Positions 1 to 12,421 of a stretch of 64,000 nucleotides of DNA are shown here, piece after piece. Source of the DNA: Pestalotiopsis fici W106-1 (taxonomy: Eukaryota > Ascomycota > Sordariomycetes > Amphisphaeriales > Sporocadaceae); contig NW_006917091.1 of the NCBI RefSeq assembly GCF_000516985.1, forward strand, positions 6,154,618-6,218,617, read 5' to 3'. Each line of letters begins with the position of its first letter. Position 1 is the stretch's first letter. The notes beneath the pieces were generated by a model that had not been told where the DNA came from, searched no databases, and was given only the letters and a program-made list of their open reading frames with translations. The translations under genes and the position numbers were made by a program.

Positions 1-1708
1 GCTAAGTAGGTATAGACCAGCAGCGCTTTACTCCAAGGGGATGTGAAAACCTCGGAATCTCCGTCCATGAAGTGACCAGATATCTACACCTACATCTACA
101 CCAACGCATTCATGCGAGTGCAGACCTCACTGACCTTTGATGACAGTACCGACGCCTGTGCATTTCGATCAAGGTGTTTGGTATTGTTTTACGCATGTCT
201 TCTGACAGAGACTATCTCAACTCCATCCAGGTGTTTGTTCCATTCGGCTTCGCTTCCTGATCAGCGGCACGTTCCAACCCAATGTTGATCAGTGCGCCGT
301 CATCTCCAATTGATTGCGCCCCCCTGCTTGCTCTTGTTCCGTCCATATTGTTCACTCGAAATCGCAAACAAGAGAGATACTCTGTAACATGTTGCGCCAG
401 TACTCGTCCTGATCAGGCCTGCATACATACAACAAGGACCAACCTGACCATGATGATTGGAGGCGCATATTTTCCAAAGCAGATTTCTCGCATCCTTAGA
501 TGGGCTCACGACCAATAGCATGGGTAGAATATGGAACCGCGAATGACTATAAAACATGGACGCTTACAATCCCCAATATGAACACCCAATCCCAGTATCA
601 CTTGGTTGGGCAACCAGCATTACAAGCAGGGTCCTGGACAGCTTGGACATGAGCGCCAACTGTGCACACTAATTTAGTATCAAAGATGGTGACGAGACAG
701 TGGGTTTTTTGCGGGCGCTTGCTCTGGGCGCGCCTTGTGCACATGTTCCTTCTCCACCAGATTGAAGGTGGGAAATATTTTGGCTTCAAGCCAAGTTACT
801 TACCAGGTAGGTTTGTCAACTTACACGGGCACATTCAAGGACTCTGAAGAAAAGACTAGGATATCAAGTTTTGTTCATGTTGTTATTCATTACATAAGGT
901 ATTTATTTTGTGGCTGGACCGAGGCCCAACCGCCGGATACACTGTAACAAGCCTCGATCAGCCCAACATATTGCCTTAATCGTGCCTACCTACAAGTCAA
1001 ATAGCGGTGGAAAAGGAACACGAGCTTTACTTAGGCAGGCAAAGAGGGGTCTGAGTCCGTATACGGGAATCGCGTGGCGCGGCAGCACAAAGTCTCAACC
1101 AGAGGAAAAACCGAGAGAAAGAAAACAAAAAAAGATACTTTTTGTGTGTCCCGTAATGAGATCCAGTCCACACCTTCGTGCGAGTTGAACTTTGTGGTCG
1201 GCTGGCCGCAAATTGGCATAAGGACGCCCTAAAAACTGCACAAGTACTCTTGGTACGTGTCGATTGGCCGCAACTTTCGAAGCGGCAGTTTGACGCCAAT
1301 TCTCAATCCGTGCCGCTGTGGCCCCTCCCCGATCCCCTTTTCGCCAGGTCCGGGATAAGTGAGGTCGCGGGATGACGTTGCTCTACATCAGTACCAGTGT
1401 CCCCATCGTGCAGATACAACCAGTGCATAATCACCTTAAACTGCTCTGTTTCCTCGAGATTCGTCATCTCTAGTAGCTCGACCACCCCTCCTTTCACCAG
1501 AACTTCCAGAAGTCGCCGCGCAAACCCCAGTGATTAGACAGCCCACGAACGTCTCGCGCCGGACGGCGTCTTTCGAGAGGCTCAGACCGCGCCGCTCCAT
1601 CGAATGTCTCACGAGACAGCCAAGCAGGACATGACGGTCGGCAGGTTTTACGATTACCAGCAAGAATAAATTATAAACAGGGTCTGGACAATAGAGGGGT
1701 CCTGAAAG
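1..1708. other. Intergenic / upstream region of the Munc13-like gene
   Basis: No coding region is supported here. Open frames are short, lack family resemblance and overlap each other on both strands. The last few hundred bases must contain the promoter and 5' leader of the Munc13-like gene; a TATAAA-like hexamer sits at 1672-1677, which may be too close to the ATG at 1709 to be the functional TATA box. A gene ending left of the window cannot be excluded. Confidence 0.6.
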
Positions 1709-4700
1709 ATGTCGAGACAATCGTTTTATGGCGGCGGCGCCATCAACCGCCGCATTGACAGTATACAACATGGCGAACGACGAACTCGCTCGGGCTCGAA
1801 CGCGAGTGTTCGCAGAGTCGATGTCCAGTATGACGATGCCTTTACATACTCCCTCCGAGTCGCATACCTCAACTACCTATTACAACCAAAGCGAAAGCAG
1901 AAACAGTTCGTCCCAGCTCCAAAGCCGCGGCAAAGAGCGTATACCTCTGTCGCCACGGACTTGGTCAAGGATCTCCTGCCCCAAGGCTCCACGAGTGTCA
2001 AACTTCCGCATAACTTTCGCAAGTACCTTGAGCGACGCATGGCTGGTGTCATGGCGGGTTCCGAGACGGCTCCAGGATACGGCGATCCCGATATCAAAAG
2101 ATCATTCGCCGAAGCATACAACAGTTTTGGAAGCCCTGCGATGCAGAAGCTGATCGACAAGGACCGAAAGTTGGAGGGTGTTGTCATGACATTCTATAGT
2201 GCGGCGACCAAATCGTGTCGCCCGGGAGCGGGTGCCCCAGCAACAGACGATTCCTGGAAATTACTTGTCGACAGACACGTTGCCATGTTCGTGCGCCTGG
2301 TGGGCAATGTTTTGAGAGACATGGGTAGCGACCGAGACAAGCCGGAACTCATGAGTCGGCTCAAAACGCTGGAGAATAAACTCCTTACCAATGACCAGAA
2401 CCTTTTTGTCGATACTGGCCAGGATGGCGGCAAATACATCGAGGTTGACGTTCCGCTCACACACGATGTCAATGACATGCCATTAGTACAAGTCGTGGCG
2501 AATTTGTTTGGCAGGTCCCCCGCTGAGGTGCAGGGCATCATTGACAGCCAACGACCCAATTGGACAGAAGACGCCGCGCTGAGAGACCTGAAATCGTACC
2601 AACAACGGCTGAACGCGGGCATGAATGGCACTTTGCAGAGTTACGATTTTGACGTTGACGAGGCATTTCAGGAATGGAAACGAGCCGAGGCACCGCATTT
2701 ATCGGCAATGATGAAGGAGATCCTGACGGCAAAACCGCAACTTGTCCGACTCTCAAGTGCCAATATCATGCTCGAAAAGCCACTGCCCGCTAGTCCAACC
2801 TCTGGATATGGAGAGGATCAAGCGTTTGCTGATTTCAGTAGAGCACTGTCTAGTCCCGATTCAGGATACAATCTCGATCACAGGCTCAGTCTTGGCTCTT
2901 TGTCTTTGGATGACAACAGCAGTATTCGGAGTGTTGACGACGCCCACTATACCTTCATACCAATGGACCCTCGTGAATACTTCAAAACCATTGCCAAGCA
3001 TGCTATGGATTACGATACTGCTCGTGGCGGCGATGAGGAACAGTCAGGTCCATTTTCCAAGCAAACCATGGACTTGCTCACTGAATTATCTGTTCGCTGG
3101 CGCATACCGCAATTCACACGACTGGTGGTGTTTATGGAGCTGGCCGCAGCCAAGTACACTGATACCACGCAGGAGACCCGACCCTCGCCTATCGAAGTAG
3201 ACCAAGCTTTCAACTTTGTCAAAGCGCCCCCGCTGGAACTGAAGAAACCACCACACATATATCTGTACAACGAAAGCCTTGCCACGATCGACAGAAGTAG
3301 ATGGACGATCCGCGACTTCGCGGCGTATCAGCACACGTTGACCACGTTACATGATGCACTTCTGAGAGATTTGTTTACCACCTTGATGGCCTGCTATGAG
3401 CCAAAGCCTCCTTCGGTTGGGCCAATGCTTCTCGTTCTGGAGGAGCACGTCTATTCTGATCCTAGTTTCGCTCGCAAACCAGAAGAGGAGCAGGCCTTTA
3501 CAGAGGAGTTGAAACAAGGCCTCAAGGAGCAGGCTGCCAATGTTTATCGAGTCTACTTGGACAAGGAAATACCTGAAAGGCAAGAGGATTGGGACTTCAA
3601 TCATGTCGTACAACTAGGCAAATCGGTGGTAAAGCTTTGTGAGAGGATCAAGAAGCGATACAAGTCAAACCCGGAGATTATGGGCGCCAATCCTCTGACA
3701 ATCTTGGTTGAGACAATGTTCCCGAACTTCGAGAATGATGCCTGCCAATTGATACAGTCTATAATCGCCAATGCCTCACAACAGGGCTTGGAATTCGGCT
3801 CTGAGGATGGTTTTGCGCTGTACAAGGAGCTGGTGGCGATCAGGGAGATACATCAAAATTCCCTACTGAGCAAACCATTCGCATTTGATATCGAGGAATT
3901 ACTGGTGGATTTTGTTTGGAAGTGGATCGCCAACGCAGAGGTTTTCACTGCCGGTATCGTGGATAATGCAATCAAGCAGGACGAGTTTCAAGTCCGCACA
4001 GGACACGATGGCCAAATCGAGGACACGGATCGTCACAGTCACTCTATCATTGACCTTTTCAAGAGCTTCAACCAAACTGCAGACCAGATCTTCCAACTGG
4101 AGTGGGACAATGACGTTCACCATGCCAGGTTCATGACGGCCCTAGCGAGAATATTTGCGAATGGTCTAGAAAGATACTGCGAGACGGTTGACAAGAAGTT
4201 CAATGCGGAGATGGACGCGCCTCGTGCTAACGAACAAGAAGCTTTGGCCGCCGCGCAAACGACTCAGGGAAAATTCATGAAGTACGCCAAGGATGCGTGG
4301 AACAACAAGGAAAAGATTGAGCCATTCCAGTTTTACTCCGAGGTAAGTTATGATCCTCTAAAGCGCCTATTGTTTCTAATGATTTGTAGTCACTTGTCAA
4401 GCTCAACAACATTGAGTATGCCATGCAAGAATTAGACAAGCTCGAGAAGCTCATCAACGTCGATGCGTGTGCTGCCGTGCTTGAGAAAGCAGAGGGACCA
4501 AAGAAAGCCGTCAAGCGACCTTCCAAATATGTATTCACTGTCAAGATTGTTGAGGCAGAGGATCTCAAAGCCTGTGACCCCAATGGGACAAGTGATCCAT
4601 ACGTTGTGCTAGGTGATGAGTACCAGAAACGTCTTGCCAAGACGAGGACCATCATGAGGAATCTCAATCCCAAATGGGACGAGTCTGTTGATATCAACGT

Positions 4701-5950
4701 CACTGGTCCATTGAATCTCGTGGCAACAATCTGGGATTACGACATGTTTGGTGAGCATGACTTTGTCGGCAGAACAACCTTGAAGCTTGACCCTCAGGGT
4801 TTCCGCGACTACCTACCGCAAGAGATATGGCTCGATCTCGATACACAGGGACGTCTACTTGTGCGAGTAAGCATGGAAGGTGAACGTGACGACATTCAGT
4901 TCTACTTTGGCAAGGCCTTCAGGCACCTCAAGCGAACAGAGCGGGACATGGTGCGCAAGATTACTGACAAGGTAAGTGAATGTAGTTTTGATGTGGAAGT
5001 ATCCAGACATGCTAATTCTCCTCTAGCTTACCACGCATATCAACGCGACATTGTCTCATGACACTCTGAAGAATCTGCTAGGTCGAAATCTGCTACAGTC
5101 TGCCTCGAGTCTGTGGAAGAGACAGTCCAGGGTGCCAATGATTACGGCTGCTGATATCGAGAATGCTCTTCAGGGACTGTTCACGTACTTCAACGAGAAC
5201 TTTGCCATAATGAAGGGCACGCTCACCGATGCTACAATGGTTGCTGTGATGACCCGGCTTTGGAAAGAAGTTCTCATGGCTATCGAGTCTCTGCTCGTCC
5301 CGCCCTTGTCCGAGAAGCCTTCTAATCAAAGGCCGCTCACCGAACGCGAAGCTGAAGTCGTCTACAAGTGGCTCGAACTTCTGTTCGAGTTCTTCCACGC
5401 CCGGGATTCTGAAAGTGGCGAAGTACTAGGAGTTCCAGCAGAGGCGCTCAAGTCGCCTAAGTATCACGAGCTCGCCTCGCTAAACTTCTTCTATTTTGAA
5501 TCCACGGACCACCTCATCCACACATCGGAACGTATGGCTGCCGCCACCGCTCAACGCGCTCAGCAGGCCATGCAGCAACAACTTGCTGCCAATCCAAACC
5601 GACTGGGTGCGCCGGCAGCATTTGGAGGCTACGGCGGATCTGCCGGCCCGGCATTTGCTTCCATGGGTACAATCAGGCGAGGCAAGAGTATCATGATGAG
5701 CCGCAACCTGGGCACTATGCGAAGGATGAAGGAGGAGAAACGAAAGGAAGCACAAGCTGATCCCAGCGACGATATGATTTTGCGAATCTTGCGAATGCGA
5801 CCCGAGGCAGCCAACTACCTGAAGGAGCGAAATCGACAGAAGGGACGCCAGGCTGCGGCGCAAGCTGCTGCACTAATAGTGAAGCAGAGCATCAACCAAG
5901 GCTGGGCTTCTGGCGGGAACTTTGGAAGAGGTGGGGTTCCCAGGAGATGA
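1709..5950 (+). CDS. Munc13/UNC-13-like C2 and MUN-domain protein
   Basis: Three exons: 1709-4342, 4390-4971 and 5027-5950, giving about 1379 aa. Intron 1 (47 nt) and intron 2 (55 nt) have GTAAGT donors, CTAAT branch-like sites and TAG acceptors, and keep frame. The order is an N-terminal conserved region (residues about 40-170), a long helical MUN/MHD1-type region, a C2 domain at about 924-1020, a second MHD-type helical region, and an Ala/Gln/Gly-rich tail. In the C2 domain the loop-1 Asp residues (CDPNGTSDPY) and loop-3 Asp residues (WDYDMFGEHDF) are kept, so Ca2+ or phospholipid binding is plausible. Family knowledge: Munc13-like proteins prime vesicles for SNARE-mediated exocytosis; the fission yeast relative Ync13 acts in secretion and cell-wall integrity during cytokinesis. 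The first in-frame ATG of the open frame was used as start. The family call is firm; the exact physiological role is inference. Confidence 0.9.
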
Positions 5951-6693
5951 ATTATGAGGAGTCATGGAGATGTACGAAAGACAAGATCATTGTTAAAGCC
6001 CACAGACTTTGCGTATTTTTTTTTTTAATGGTGGGTTGGCGGATTCGAGTTATTGAGTTTTGTGACTATTATTTTCTTTTTCATTTCTTTTCTCCGTCGC
6101 ATGAGGCGTCAACCAGCATGAGGAGTCAAGAGCTTTGTAGTACTGATTTTGAAGACTTGACACTCGATACATACCCTCACGAAGCTTAGCAAGCGTTTGG
6201 GTGTCATGGAAACGAATGGGATGGCTGGAGACCAAGGGCACGATAGTTTGAATTCATCCGTTATGTTGTTTTTATTCAATTCACGTTTGACATGTAACCG
6301 AGACACTGGATAAACAACTATAACATCCCTATTAGGAAATGAAGGTCCATTAATTGATTCTGTACTAATTTCGAAATTTAACGACTATGAACATTTGGAC
6401 CTTGCCACGTGATTATCCTTTAATATAAGCCGATGCTTTACTAAAAGGGATGAAAGAAGTTTCCCCTTCCTTGAAAAAGGAGAAAGTCGGGGTCTAAAAT
6501 ATTCTAGAGGGGTCTCATGATCTCTAAGGAGGGGGTTGATTTGGGAACTTGACGTGCATGCCTAATGTGCCGTTATCCCCAGGGCTACTACTACAAAGTA
6601 CATATATATACATTGATCAAGATGGGGGGGTCTCTTTGGGGCGAGTGATCTTCAAGGTAAAGGACGCTTGATGCCGACTTCCAAAACTCTCTC

Positions 6694-6713
6694 TTTTTTT
6701 TTTTTTTTTTTTT
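6694..6713. repeat. Homopolymer T20
   Basis: An uninterrupted run of 20 T in intergenic DNA. Length is likely to be unstable and error-prone in assembly. Confidence 0.9.
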
Positions 6714-7938
6714 CCCCTTCTATCTCTTTGGGCAGAAAGACAAAACGAAACATCGAACCATTTTTTGGCAGCCCAGCAAGGGCAAGCAAGTTTAAAAAGC
6801 CAAGAGCCAGGCAACCCAAATCCAAACTGACCTGGCTTGACTGGGCAGAAATGGAAGAGTGTGGGGGTGGGAAAAAAAGGAACGAATCGCAACGGAAGTC
6901 CGAAACGGTGCAAGTTTTTTTTTTCTTCTTCTTTGGTTGGTTGCTGTCTATTGGGAAATGGTACCATGTGATTATGCAGAGCGGATTTCCGTGCTGCTGC
7001 TGCATACTAGTAGCACTATGGTTCTATGATGGCTTTTGAGCAAAATTTCGCAGTCTTTATTATATTATGTGCATAACTCTCGATGGACGAGCTGAAAAAC
7101 TAGATGGTTGATCACAGTTAAAACATGATTTCGTACTTTTTCCCTCCTTTGAGAGAAAGCAAGGACCAAAAGTGGCGTATATCGATCGGTTTATCGTACA
7201 CGCGTTTTGGGAAAAAAAAAAAAAAGTAGACGGCGGGGGTTCCGCTTTCTACACAGTATGCATGTACATTTGTTTTCGCGCGATCGACAAGATCACATGA
7301 GCAGTTAAAAAGAAGACGAAAGGTGCCAAAGGTGCCTTTTTACATGACCTGCCTTACCTTATTAACCCAACCAGCTATTGCCATCCAAGCCATCAGCAAC
7401 AGTGACCTGCGGGAAATACACTACACTACACTAGGTTTGGCATGGTTATTCCTTGGGCCCTTTGTGTGTGTGTGCGAACCCCGTTGCCCGCAATTCAAAT
7501 GTCCATCATTGACCAGAAGCGGTTGCGTCTTTGTGCTGTGGGTGTGGGCAAGCATGTATCATGTTCCGGGTCGTGGGATGCTGGGTTATATCTCAGGCTG
7601 AAACATTGCCTATAGCTTAGGTTGGTGTAGATCGACAGTGCATGCAGCCAAGATGCCTTCTTTTGACAATTAGATTTGGAGAGATCGCTGATATTTGGGC
7701 CTGATAATTGATCTTGTCACATTCCATCTTTAATACTGTGTAATGCCGCTCTGGATTTTTGACAAGGAGTATGGGGCTAATAGTGGCCGCCTGACTGGAC
7801 TGACTAAAATACCTAGGTAGCTGGTCATGTAGCTATCGCAACGGAGAGTTCACGATGCTAAAAATGCGGATGGATACGACACGCCAGCTTGGCAGTAATC
7901 TATTGTTAGTCGAACGAGAATGGGGTTCCAGTCAAGAG

Positions 7939-7959
7939 TTTTTTTTTTTTTTTTTTTTT
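7939..7959. repeat. Homopolymer T21
   Basis: An uninterrupted run of 21 T in intergenic DNA. Confidence 0.9.
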
Positions 7960-8431
7960 GGTCTCTTCTTCCTCCAGCGCCAACCCCAAGCCAACCTCTT
8001 CGTGTTCCTCAACAAGCTCGCCATGGAACCGAGGAGGATCCATTCATCTGCGTTCAGGGTCCATTTCAGTGGAGATTCAGCTGCAGTAAAAAGTAGAGGC
8101 TCCAACAGAGATTCAACGGCTCGCGCGTACACAGTGGACGGTGTCAGCATCCTAGTAACCTAGTAGCCATACTATGTATTACCCAGCTAGTATTTTCGAT
8201 AGCTAACTTCAACCGAGTCAGTTGTCATGACATTTATCGTCTTTTGCGATATCACGAATCAACATGGACCAAGGTGTGGATATCTATAATAAGAAGCGGT
8301 AACAGCAACAACCAGCTGGGGAGGGGGCTCGGACTCTGAATGACCTCACATTTGCGTATCTGGCGGTAAAGTTTTTACAGATCTACACGATTCTGAGATG
8401 GCATTGACCTTGACTTCCAAGGAAGTTTGGG

Positions 8432-8468
8432 AAAAAAAAAAAAAAAAAAAAAANAAAAAAAAAAAAAA
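8432..8468. repeat. Poly(A) run with one ambiguous base
   Basis: 22 A, one N at 8454, then 14 A. The N shows that the assembler could not resolve the run, so its true length is unknown. Confidence 0.9.
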
Positions 8469-10457
8469 GAGCTTCAGAATTGCAGAAGCCAATGCCCTTG
8501 ACCGCGTTGTATAGTGGACGGCTCGCTGGTTGGCTGTGGCTGGGCACTCTGGCAAGACTTTTTTGACTGACGGATACGTACCTAGCGTACCAAAAGTGAA
8601 TAAGCCCGGACCCGGACATGGTCGATTGCCAATCATAATTTGGGACTCCGACGGGCCGATCTGCGCTCGATGGACGGAATACGGAGCTTCACAACCGTCT
8701 TGTCCACAACGATGATTTGTTTTGGAACGGTTTATTTTTTTCCCCTTCTTCTTTGTCCTGGGTTTCCCCTTTCGATAAGACATGGTGGGTCAACGTACGC
8801 AAAGACTGTCTTCTCACACTCTACTGTTGGAGGCCTGCCATCCTGCCAAAGCCTACCAAGTGGGTTATCACCCCGCCTGTCCGTCCGAATTGAGATGAGA
8901 CGACTTGATGATTTTTTTCTTCTTCTTCCCCCTTCGAAATAAGGCCGTCCGTCTGCAGATCGAGGTCAAACCGTTAAGGGGGAAAAAAAAAAGTAAGAAA
9001 GTACGCCGAGGTAACTGTTCCTGATTAAGACGACGGTCTTTTAGGGGTCCTCTGATGTAGCGGGGCCCAACTGTCCACCTAGGTGTGTAGGTACTATAGT
9101 GCACGTACGGAATCGCAGCACACATGTTCTCATGGCTATCCATTGTTGTCCGTGTGAGCTCGCGTACCAATCACGGGTCCGGAACGGGAGGCATTGTAAG
9201 ACCGATTGCCGGATGATGTTTTGCTGCTGGAGCGAATGCCTGCCTACCTGATGAGCCCCGGAAATTATTTGCATATGCAGCCTGGCCAAGAAGATATGTA
9301 CAGACTTGTCAGGTCACAGGTATAAAGGCTTCAAGTGCGCGCAGCATGATCTGGGTATCTTTCTTTCCTGGAGGGCCTGTCACTGATCGTAATTGTGCTT
9401 GAAGCACTCATTTGGCCGTACCTGAATGAAGAAGGATAGACCCTGATCAAAGTAAAATGTTGGCGAGTGTTAGCTACGTGCCGCCTCAAGTGTACCTAAG
9501 GGTTTTTTCAGGGGTCGTATTGATTTATTCCGAGAAGTTGCTAGCGACGAGGCTAAAGCTCAGACTGACGGTAGCACGCGCCGAGAGTCAAATTAATCTT
9601 TCAATGCAGCATAGTTTAGACAGCTATGCGACGCGTGACGTCATCTCTAGGGTACTGGACTTAGTATGGTATACTCGTCGAATAGCCAGTAAAGATTGTA
9701 GGAAGATGAAGCGCCATGCCAGGTAAGACGCGAACATGTTGGGCGGGTCGATGGGGTTCACGATCATGTCAAGTGTTGACTGGCAGGCGGCGGGTTAAGG
9801 GAGGGGGCAGACGTGGACGTCGTGCCTGGCCAAAGCAATCTGATCTACCAATGTGCGGCGGAAGGGGGCGTCTTTGCCACCCTCATTCGCCTAGATGGGC
9901 TGTTCATCCCAGCCGAAATCTCCCTTCACCATCTCATGTGGGTTGGGCAAACTCTCGATACCCAGCATGCCACCACCATGCTTTTGGGGGCTTTCCAGAG
10001 CTGGGCGAAAAGTAGACCAATCAGCCAAAGGAAGCAATGCTGACTGCGCGCATGTATTGAATACCGTGCTCGCTTGCACTGCAAGACAAGTTGGGGGGTG
10101 TGTCAGGCGAGCGTCGCTTTTGTAGTGTAGTAGGACAGGTGTCGCAAATATATATACTCTCTGCCGTAGGTTGGGAGGTACAGGCGGGTATTGATAATTG
10201 AGTTGTTGCAATGTAACTCTTGTGGTCAACCACCAGCTGGCTAATAAGACAGGTTACCCAAGCACAGCGGCTGGAATCTGATTGCTCCTACACAGTACAC
10301 ATTAGATGCCAGCAGCAGGGGTTGGCGAGTGCAAAGACCCGTCATCCACACCTATCAACCTTTTCTGACGAATTCCATGTCGCACGGAACGCGGCACAGG
10401 ACAGGGTATCAGGAGGACTGGAGCTGGAGGCTCGATCCGGAGCGTCTCTCCCTCCCC

Positions 10458-10479
10458 GGGTCGAGGTGAGTCTCGACCC
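10458..10479. repeat. Perfect 8-bp inverted repeat, 6-nt loop
   Basis: GGGTCGAG (10458-10465), a six-base spacer, then CTCGACCC (10472-10479). It could form a hairpin in RNA or be a dyad binding site. No gene is adjacent, so its function is unknown. Confidence 0.6.
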
Positions 10480-11048
10480 CAGGTATGGATGTAATTAAAT
10501 GATGCATTGTGGTAGATGAGCGGCTGCGTGAGGTGAAGCACCGGTTGGCTTATCAACACTTTCGCAATCCGGGAAGGGAGGGTTGAGAGCATCGTGGTTC
10601 CTCCTGATTCCAGGACAGAGAGCAGGTGCGCCGTCAGGTACGGGATAAGGCTTGAATGTCGCCGCCCTCTTGACCGTTGTTGCGGCAAAAGCAAAGCGTG
10701 CTGGGCGGCGCTAGTTTGGTGGGTGAACAACGATTATACCTGACCGTCTTTCGCGTGGTTGCGCCCGCTAGAGTGGGAACTGCAGACGACCATTACACAC
10801 AGTACACTACTCTTTCAGGTGAGGCGTGTGACATCGGACAGGGATGGGAAGGACTCGAGGGACAAAAGCAAGACGGAAAGTGTCGATTGGATGTCGCGAT
10901 TGTCGTCGGCTTGGCCGCTCTGCGTACAGTACGTAGATGAAAGCACTTGGCATTTGATGTCCAGTACGTACAATAAACACACATGCAAGACAGATAGATA
11001 TGTGTGTATACTATGGTGGTTGACCCCGCAGCCTCTATATTATGGGTA

Positions 11049-11080
11049 GAAAGAAAGAAAGATAGAGAGAGAGAGAGAGT
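11049..11080. repeat. GAAA/GA microsatellite
   Basis: A short tract of GAAA units passes into a GA dinucleotide run. It is a simple repeat with no coding signal. Confidence 0.85.
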
Positions 11081-12035
11081 AGATTGAGACCATGGCACCG
11101 AGTGTACTCCATGTAGTACGTAGTAGTGTTATGAAGGATGTTTTGCCATGTATTGCTCTTATCGAGATTCCTTTTTTTTTTCTTCCCTTTCGCCACGAGA
11201 TTTCTAGGTTGGAAGCTTCTTTTGGGGTTCCTTCCTGTTTCTTTTTTCTTCTTCTTCTTCTAGTCTTCTCGGCTACTTCCTTTTTCTCACCATATGGGCG
11301 GGTCATAATGCACATTAATGGTAGAAGATAGAGCACATTACCCAGGTTACTACCTGATCAATATGCAGCAAATATTAAAAAAGCATTTCGTGACCTTGAA
11401 GCGGTTAGATAACGCAACCCTTCTGTCTTGTCGCAAGCACCTCATGTAGTTTTTGGAGCCCAAGAGTGACCATTCCATTGGCTGGCAATCGATCTTCTTC
11501 TTTTCCAAAAGTGCTTCCCCCCGACCCCTGACCGACCGCGTCGGGTTGTTGGAAGTCAATGGGGAGCTCGGGCTGCACTACGCAGACAGACGGGCGACCT
11601 TACCTACATGGACTTGGCCACTATGGGTCCCTGAACCCTTGTCGCTCTAGCGCCCCCCATACCGCATGGGAGCGCTGCGCTGTGACTGGCTGTGCTGCAC
11701 TTGTCACCCATCTTAGCAGTGCTAGCAGCCCAGTATGAAGCGAACGAGCGCGCGCAGCAGCTACGGTAGGTAAGGTAGGGAGAGCGAACCAAACCAAAAC
11801 CAAATTCCAGCACACACGCTCTCCACTCGCCCACCCACTTCCCACCATCTGCCGCTTCTTGCTCGGCAGTAGTCAGGGAGTTTTCTTTCTCTAATCGCAT
11901 TGTTCGTGGCCCAGCTAGAGTACCGCTCTCCTCCTCCTCCCCAAAAATACTATCGTGCCCATCGAGCGAGCGCTTTCTTTGTCGTCCTTGTCCCTTCTCC
12001 TCCGCCAGTCCCGCCACCCACGCGAGATTCGCTGC

Positions 12036-12081
12036 CGTCGTCGTCGTCGTCGTTGTTGTTGTTGTCGTAGTAGTAGTTGTT
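12036..12081 (+). repeat. CGT/TGT/AGT triplet tract in kinase gene leader
   Basis: About 15 triplets of the NGT type (CGT, then TGT, then AGT) lie 340-385 bp before the kinase ATG. On the minus strand one frame would encode poly-Thr, but there is no other sign of a gene there, so I read it as a low-complexity part of the promoter or 5' leader. Confidence 0.8.
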
Positions 12082-12253
12082 ACCTCTTTGAGCCTTTCTA
12101 CCCCGAGGTACGCTCCGTCGCCATCACGCACAACAGAGACTCAGAGGATTACGGAGAGGAGAAAAGAGTGCTGCGATCCTCACTCTTATCAACACAAAAC
12201 TGCTCTCTACCGAGCCAAGGCTTCGTCTCCAGTTTTAAATCGTTCCTCACAGG

Positions 12254-12271
12254 ATGCAACCGTCCTCGTGA
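12254..12271 (+). promoter_or_regulatory. Five-codon upstream ORF before Nik1
   Basis: ATG-CAA-CCG-TCC-TCG-TGA encodes the pentapeptide MQPSS. It starts 168 nt before the kinase ATG and contains the only ATG between about 12036 and the main start. If this stretch is in the mature leader, ribosomes would meet it first and must reinitiate or leak past. The main ATG has a strong context (CACCATGG). A leader intron that removes the uORF is not excluded. Confidence 0.5.
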
Positions 12272-12421
12272 ATCTTTCGTGCCGATATCAGCTTTCGCTG
12301 GCATCATTCGCTCCTTACGCTAAAACAAAAAACGACCTCTATATACCGACACTTGTAATCTGCACCACCTCTCGGAGCCACTTTGGTTTCTGTCCTCGGC
12401 CGCGGTGCCTTTGCGACCACC

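Larger units (their letters stand above)
5951..12421. other. 6.5-kb intergenic region upstream of the Nik1-type kinase gene
   Basis: I found no gene here. Frames are short, broken by stops and without recognisable motifs. Contents seen are T20 (6694-6713), T21 (7939-7959), an A run with an ambiguous base (8432-8468), an 8-bp-stem inverted repeat (10458-10479), a GA microsatellite (11049-11080) and a CGT/TGT triplet tract (12036-12081). The right end must hold the promoter and long leader of the kinase gene. Non-coding transcripts cannot be judged from sequence. Confidence 0.55.

Noticed and set aside
11604..12131. Minus-strand 175-codon frame with a poly-Thr run antisense to the Nik1 leader
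   Set aside because: The poly-Thr comes from the triplet repeat. The rest has no family likeness and no splice or start support.
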